Shown here piece by piece: positions 60,417 to 64,000 of a stretch of DNA of 64,000 nucleotides (within the stretch, counting starts at the first letter, position 1; each line of letters opens with the position of its first letter). Source of the DNA: Lysobacterales bacterium (GTDB taxonomy: Bacteria; Pseudomonadota; Gammaproteobacteria; Xanthomonadales; Ahniellaceae); assembly GCA_016182785.1 (NCBI GenBank), contig JACPFU010000042.1:34070-98069 (forward strand), given 5' to 3'. The notes beneath the pieces were generated by a model, which worked only from the letters and a program-made list of their open reading frames with translations, did no database searches and was not told where the DNA came from. Made by a program: the position numbers and the translations under genes.

Positions 60417-62399
60417 ATGAGCCTCAACCCCGCCCAACGCGAAGCCGTCGCCTATTGCGATGGCCCTCTGCTCGTGCTCGCCGGCGCAGGTTCGGGCAAG
60501 ACCCGGGTGATCACCGAGAAGATCGCGCACCTGCTGCGCAGCGGGCACCGCCCCGAAGGCGTGGCGGCGATCACCTTCACCAACAAGGCCGCGAAGGAGA
60601 TGCGCGAGCGTGTCGGCAAGCTGATCTCGCGCGAAGCGGCGGAAACACTGCCGGTCTCGACCTTCCATGCGCTCGGCCTGCGCATCCTGCAGCAGGAAGC
60701 GAACCACGTCGGCCTGCGCCGCGGTTTCTCGATCCTCGATGCCGAGGATGCATTCGCGCTGGTCAAGGACCTCGCCCCGGCCGGGCTGAAGCCGGACGCG
60801 CTCGACCTGCTGCGTGGCCTGATCGGCAAGGCCAAGGACAACGGACTCGACCCGGACGAGGCACTCGCCGCCGCGCGCTCGCCGCGCGAGCTGCAGGCGG
60901 CCGAGCTCTATGCCGCCTACACGCGCCGCCTGCGCAACTTCAACGCGCTCGATTTCGACGATCTGATCTTCCTGCCCGAGCGCCTGTTCGCGAGCAACGA
61001 CGAAGTGCGCACGCGCTGGCAGCAGAAGTTGAGCTACCTGCTGGTCGACGAGTATCAGGACACCAACCGCGCGCAGTATCGACTGCTCAAGCATCTGGTC
61101 GGCGAACGCGGCCGCTTCACCGCGGTCGGCGACGACGACCAGTCGATCTATGCCTGGCGCGGCGCCAATCCGGAAAACCTCAACGAGCTGGCGCGCGACT
61201 ATCCGCAACTGAAGCTGGTCAAGCTCGAGCAGAACTACCGTTGCAGCGGACGCATCCTGCGTGCGGCGAATGCGGTGATCGCGAACAACGCGCACCTGTT
61301 CGAGAAGAAGTTGTGGAGCGCGCATGGCGAGGGCGAATCGCTGCGCATCCTGCAATGCAAGGACGAGACCCACGAGGCCGAACGCATCGCCGCCGAGATC
61401 GCGCACCTGCAGCAGACCCGCAAGACGCCGTGGAGCGACTTCGCGATCCTGTATCGCGGCAACTTCCAGTCGCGCGCGTTCGAGCAGGCCTTGCGCTTGC
61501 TGCGTGTGCCGTATCACGTGTCCGGCGGCACCGCGTTCTTCGATCGCGCCGAAGTGCGCGACCTGCTCGCCTACCTGCGCGTGCTGGTGAACCCGGACGA
61601 CGACAGCGCGTTCCTGCGCATCGTGCAGACGCCGAAGCGCGACATCGGCACCGGCACGCTCGAGAAGCTGGCCCAGCTCGCGGGCTCGCGCGGGTTGTCG
61701 CTGGCGCGCGCGGCCGAGTCGATGGAGATCCACAAGCAGCTCGCGGCGCGGCCGGCGGCAGCGCTTGCGAACTTCGCCGAACAGGTCAAGCGCTGGCGCA
61801 TCAGCGCGACCAGCCTCGATGCGGCGGCGCTCTGCGAGAAGCTGATCCAGGAGAGCGGGTACGCCCAGCACCTGGAAGCGACGGTCAAGGACCCGGCCGC
61901 GCGTGCGCGCCGCCATGCCAACCTGCAGGAACTGATCGATTTCCTGAAGGCGAATGGCAAGGGCCGCGACGCGCTCGGCGACCTCGCCGCGCAGCTGGCC
62001 CTGCTCGGCAATCTCGACCGCGATGACAATGGCAATGCGGTCCGCCTCTCGACCCTGCACGCATCCAAGGGCCTCGAATTTCGTCACGTCTGGCTGGTGG
62101 GTCTGGAGGATGGGACGTTGCCGCATGAAGGCGCGATCAACGAGGGCCGCCTCGACGAGGAGCGGCGTCTGTTCTACGTCGCGATCACCCGCGCCAAGGA
62201 CACGCTGACCCTCAGCCACGCCGCGCACAAGCAGCGTTACGGCGAGCTGTTGGCGCAAAAGCCCAGCCGCTTCCTCGACGAACTGCCCGCCGCCGACGTC
62301 GTTCGTGAGGGCGACGACCCGGAGCGTGATCAGGCCGAAAAGCGCGCCCGTGGCAGCGCCCATCTGGCGCGCCTGGCCGAGCTGTTTGCCGGCGGCTGA
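60417..62399 (+). CDS. rep: ATP-dependent DNA helicase Rep
   Basis: A 660-residue superfamily 1A helicase, close to E. coli Rep (673). Motifs are LNPAQREAVAYCDGPLLVLA, GAGSGKTRVITEKIAHLL, ITFTNKAAKEMRERV, LLVDEYQDTNRAQY, VGDDDQSIYAWRGA, QNYRCSGRIL, LSTLHASKGLEFRHVWLVG and EERRLFYVAITRAKDTL. It lacks the Tudor-like C-terminal domain that UvrD has, which supports Rep. It clears proteins ahead of replication forks. Confidence 0.95.
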   Translation: MSLNPAQREAVAYCDGPLLVLAGAGSGKTRVITEKIAHLLRSGHRPEGVAAITFTNKAAKEMRERVGKLISREAAETLPVSTFHALGLRILQQEANHVGLRRGFSILDAEDAFALVKDLAPAGLKPDALDLLRGLIGKAKDNGLDPDEALAAARSPRELQAAELYAAYTRRLRNFNALDFDDLIFLPERLFASNDEVRTRWQQKLSYLLVDEYQDTNRAQYRLLKHLVGERGRFTAVGDDDQSIYAWRGANPENLNELARDYPQLKLVKLEQNYRCSGRILRAANAVIANNAHLFEKKLWSAHGEGESLRILQCKDETHEAERIAAEIAHLQQTRKTPWSDFAILYRGNFQSRAFEQALRLLRVPYHVSGGTAFFDRAEVRDLLAYLRVLVNPDDDSAFLRIVQTPKRDIGTGTLEKLAQLAGSRGLSLARAAESMEIHKQLAARPAAALANFAEQVKRWRISATSLDAAALCEKLIQESGYAQHLEATVKDPAARARRHANLQELIDFLKANGKGRDALGDLAAQLALLGNLDRDDNGNAVRLSTLHASKGLEFRHVWLVGLEDGTLPHEGAINEGRLDEERRLFYVAITRAKDTLTLSHAAHKQRYGELLAQKPSRFLDELPAADVVREGDDPERDQAEKRARGSAHLARLAELFAGG

Positions 62400-62461
62400 G
62401 GGGCGTCTCGCGGCCGCCGCATCCGGCTACACTTCGCAATCCCATCGATCCGGAGAAACGC

Positions 62462-63454
62462 ATGCAGTCGATCGTTCGTGGCCCCGCCATCCTCGTGTTG
62501 CTGGCCTTGTCGGCGTGTGCCGGGAACGGTGGCAGCAAGCCCGCAGCGCCGCTCGACGACCTGTCCGGCGTGCCCCGCGTCGCTCCGCCCGGGGCGTTGA
62601 AGGACCCGGTCCACGACAACCTCAATGCGGTGCTGTGGACGCAGACCTCGGCGGAGTACCGGGCGCTGGCCGCACAGGCGTTCAACCAGGCGGCGCGCAC
62701 CCTGGCGAAGGCCCGCGCCGATGCGGCGTTCAGCGCGTTGCCCGAGGCGGAGCAGGGCAAGATCGGCGCCGATGCGCCGCTTGCGATCATCACCGACATC
62801 GACGAGACCGTGCTCGACAACTCGGCCTTCAGCGTCGACCTGATCCAGAACCCGATCAACCCCGCGCTGGCGCCGGCGGAAGCGCGCAAGGCCTTCGAGC
62901 AACGCTGGAACGACTGGGTCGCGCAACGCGAGGCGCTGCCGATCCCCGGTGCCGCGGAGCTGCTCGCCGACGCTGAAAAGAACGGCATCACCGTCTTCTA
63001 CATCACCAACCGCAAGGACCCGGAGAAGGCGGAAACCTGCAACAACCTGGTGCAGGCCAAGCTGCCGCTCAAGGACTGCGCCACCCAGGTGTTGACGCGC
63101 AACGACGCCGAGGGGCGCACCAAGGACAAGGGCAGCCGCCGCAAGATGGTTGCGGCCGGGCATCGCGTGGTGCTGGTGATGGGCGACAACCTGGGTGACT
63201 TCCTCGACGGCGTGTACGTCTCCCCCGAGGAGCGGGCGGCCCTGGTCGACCAGCACGCCACGTGGTGGGGCGATCGCTGGATCGTGTTGCCAAACCCGAT
63301 GTACGGGTCCTGGGAAGACGCACTCGGAAACGGCGCGATCGACGCGGCCAGCCACACCTTCGGGGCCGAGCAGGAGCGCCGCAGGCTCGAAAAGGCGCGG
63401 CACCTGCGCGCGGTCGATTGGTGGGCGAACCCGGCGCCCATGGAGAAAAAGTAA
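62462..63454 (+). CDS. e(P4)-family 5'-nucleotidase/acid phosphatase lipoprotein
   Basis: A 330-residue HAD-superfamily class C acid phosphatase. The lipobox is LLALSACAG (cleavage before the Cys), so it is probably attached to the outer membrane. Catalytic motif I is IITDIDETVLDNSAFS (nucleophile first Asp), motif II VFYITNRKDPEKAE, and motif IV GDNLGDFLDG. Family members dephosphorylate nucleotides and NMN outside the cytoplasm for salvage. GGAGAAACGC precedes the ATG. It stands alone downstream of rep. Confidence 0.93.
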   Translation: MQSIVRGPAILVLLALSACAGNGGSKPAAPLDDLSGVPRVAPPGALKDPVHDNLNAVLWTQTSAEYRALAAQAFNQAARTLAKARADAAFSALPEAEQGKIGADAPLAIITDIDETVLDNSAFSVDLIQNPINPALAPAEARKAFEQRWNDWVAQREALPIPGAAELLADAEKNGITVFYITNRKDPEKAETCNNLVQAKLPLKDCATQVLTRNDAEGRTKDKGSRRKMVAAGHRVVLVMGDNLGDFLDGVYVSPEERAALVDQHATWWGDRWIVLPNPMYGSWEDALGNGAIDAASHTFGAEQERRRLEKARHLRAVDWWANPAPMEKK

Positions 63455-63525
63455 TACAAATCAACGGTCTAACCGACTTCAATTAAAGTATTGCATAAGC
63501 TTGTGGCGTCAAGTTATTCTTCGTC

Positions 63526-63636
63526 CATCGGATTCTCCGGACAACGACGACAAAGAACTCTAACAGCGCCCAAGCTTCCCCCTCCGGCTGATGCCGGTTC
63601 GATCAGATGGTTCGAAAGAACCATCTGATTTTTTTT
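63526..63636 (+). ncRNA. Candidate small RNA with strong terminator
   Basis: The 546-nt end of the window (63455-64000) has no supported gene and is lower in GC at its start. A possible promoter is TTGCAT (63491) and TTATTC (63514) with 17-nt spacing. About 110 nt later is an excellent intrinsic terminator. Between them is a short hairpin (CCGGCTGATGCCGG). No known family was recognised. The alternative is the long 3' UTR of the phosphatase gene. Confidence 0.35.
63602..63636 (+). terminator. Intrinsic terminator
   Basis: A perfect 11-bp stem (ATCAGATGGTT / AACCATCTGAT) with loop CGAAAG, followed by eight T. This is the strongest terminator in the window; it could end the phosphatase transcript or a small RNA. 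Confidence 0.92.
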
Positions 63637-63864
63637 GGGTATCCGGATTTTAGTGTGGGAAGACCGCACTAGCCCTTCTTGTCTGACAGCTCTCGTTCGG
63701 TAGGTTTCTGGTATCGCAAGGCTTACGCGCTTTTAGCCTTCAGTGTGGGCTTTGTCTGGCGCATGTCGGTGCAAGGAAACAATCAGTGGCAGGTCACCTT
63801 GCCCCCGGCTCGAACTGGGGTTTGAGGCGCAGTGGAACGGAAAACCGGGTTAAGCCACGCGCCT

Positions 63865-64000
63865 AGCAGCCTGTTGAAAAACACCCCGCTGCGAGCGGAT
63901 TGTTTGCCGGACACAGCGTTGCGCGGTGTCTTGAGTGAGGTTTGCGCGGCAATTTTTGCCGCAGAACGGCGGTTTCGGCGCGCTGCGGGCGCACGTTCCC
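63865..64000. mobile_element. Possible terminal region of an insertion sequence
   Basis: AGCAGCCTGTTGAAAAACAC resembles the terminal inverted repeats of some insertion-sequence families, and sequence character changes here. No transposase is visible before the window ends. The preceding 63637-63864 shows nothing recognisable. Confidence 0.25.

Noticed and set aside
63795..63830. tRNA-like T-arm (CCCCCGGCTCGAACTGGGG).
   Set aside because: The stem and seven-base loop do not line up and no acceptor, D or anticodon arm was found around it.

Overview
The window is high-GC DNA (clearly above 65% by eye) from a gammaproteobacterium, most likely of the order Lysobacterales (Xanthomonadales). The evidence is indirect: typical gammaproteobacterial housekeeping genes (polA, ftsE-ftsX, rpoH, tdk, rep, uvrD, ung), a family of secreted proteases with PPC and P/Homo B C-terminal domains, a perfect CRP/Clp-type operator, dispersed 'TGTRGGAGCG' palindromes, and an sX13-like small RNA directly downstream of polA. 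No rRNA, tRNA, CRISPR array or intact transposon was found.

Layout. 1-1659 (minus): TonB-like protein, ECF sigma factor and the start of a FecR gene. 1684-5842 (minus): an SDR oxidoreductase, an ABC ATPase broken by an in-frame TAG, and an ABC permease fused to a CPBP protease, chained by GTGA overlaps in DNA of visibly lower GC. 5954-13657 (plus): SDR, LolA-like exported protein, a 1041-residue sortilin/BNR-propeller protein, uvrD and a GYF-pilin chimera. 13715-17039: Ser/Thr kinase and a TRAP solute-binding lipoprotein. 17421-25887 (plus): three secreted proteins (M4 protease, a large unknown protein, M28 aminopeptidase) sharing nearly identical C-terminal modules, plus an adhesin-like protein, with a CRP/Clp site at the front. 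25939-32601 (minus): TRAP DctM and DctQ, GNAT, a DUF2782 protein and a giant hybrid histidine kinase. 32709-36481 (plus): a REC-GGEEF protein and polA, followed by the sX13-like RNA. 36800-41236 (plus): GspF-like protein, ftsE, ftsX, a dual-receiver protein and ung. 42004: a TerC/Alx exporter behind a yybP-ykoY Mn2+ riboswitch.

The centrepiece is 43657-58614: a complete PUFA/secondary-lipid synthase (pfa-type) cluster of four tightly packed genes. They are a PfaD-type enoyl reductase, a PfaA-type KS-AT-ACP-ACP-KR-DH megasynthase, a PfaC-type KS-CLF-AT-DH-DH megasynthase and a Sfp-type phosphopantetheinyl transferase, with a divergent TetR regulator. The gene order (ER first, no separate pfaB, AT inside the PfaC-like protein) resembles myxobacterial Pfa1-Pfa2-Pfa3 rather than the marine pfaABCD order. 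The cluster and its neighbours lie between ftsX and rpoH, which are adjacent in most gammaproteobacteria. The interdomain linkers of both megasynthases contain REP-like palindromes translated in frame.

Downstream, rpoH has an overlapping sigma32-like promoter and CIRCE operator. It is followed by a long inverted repeat, tdk (minus), rep, an e(P4)-family phosphatase lipoprotein, a possible small RNA, and the edge of what may be an insertion sequence.
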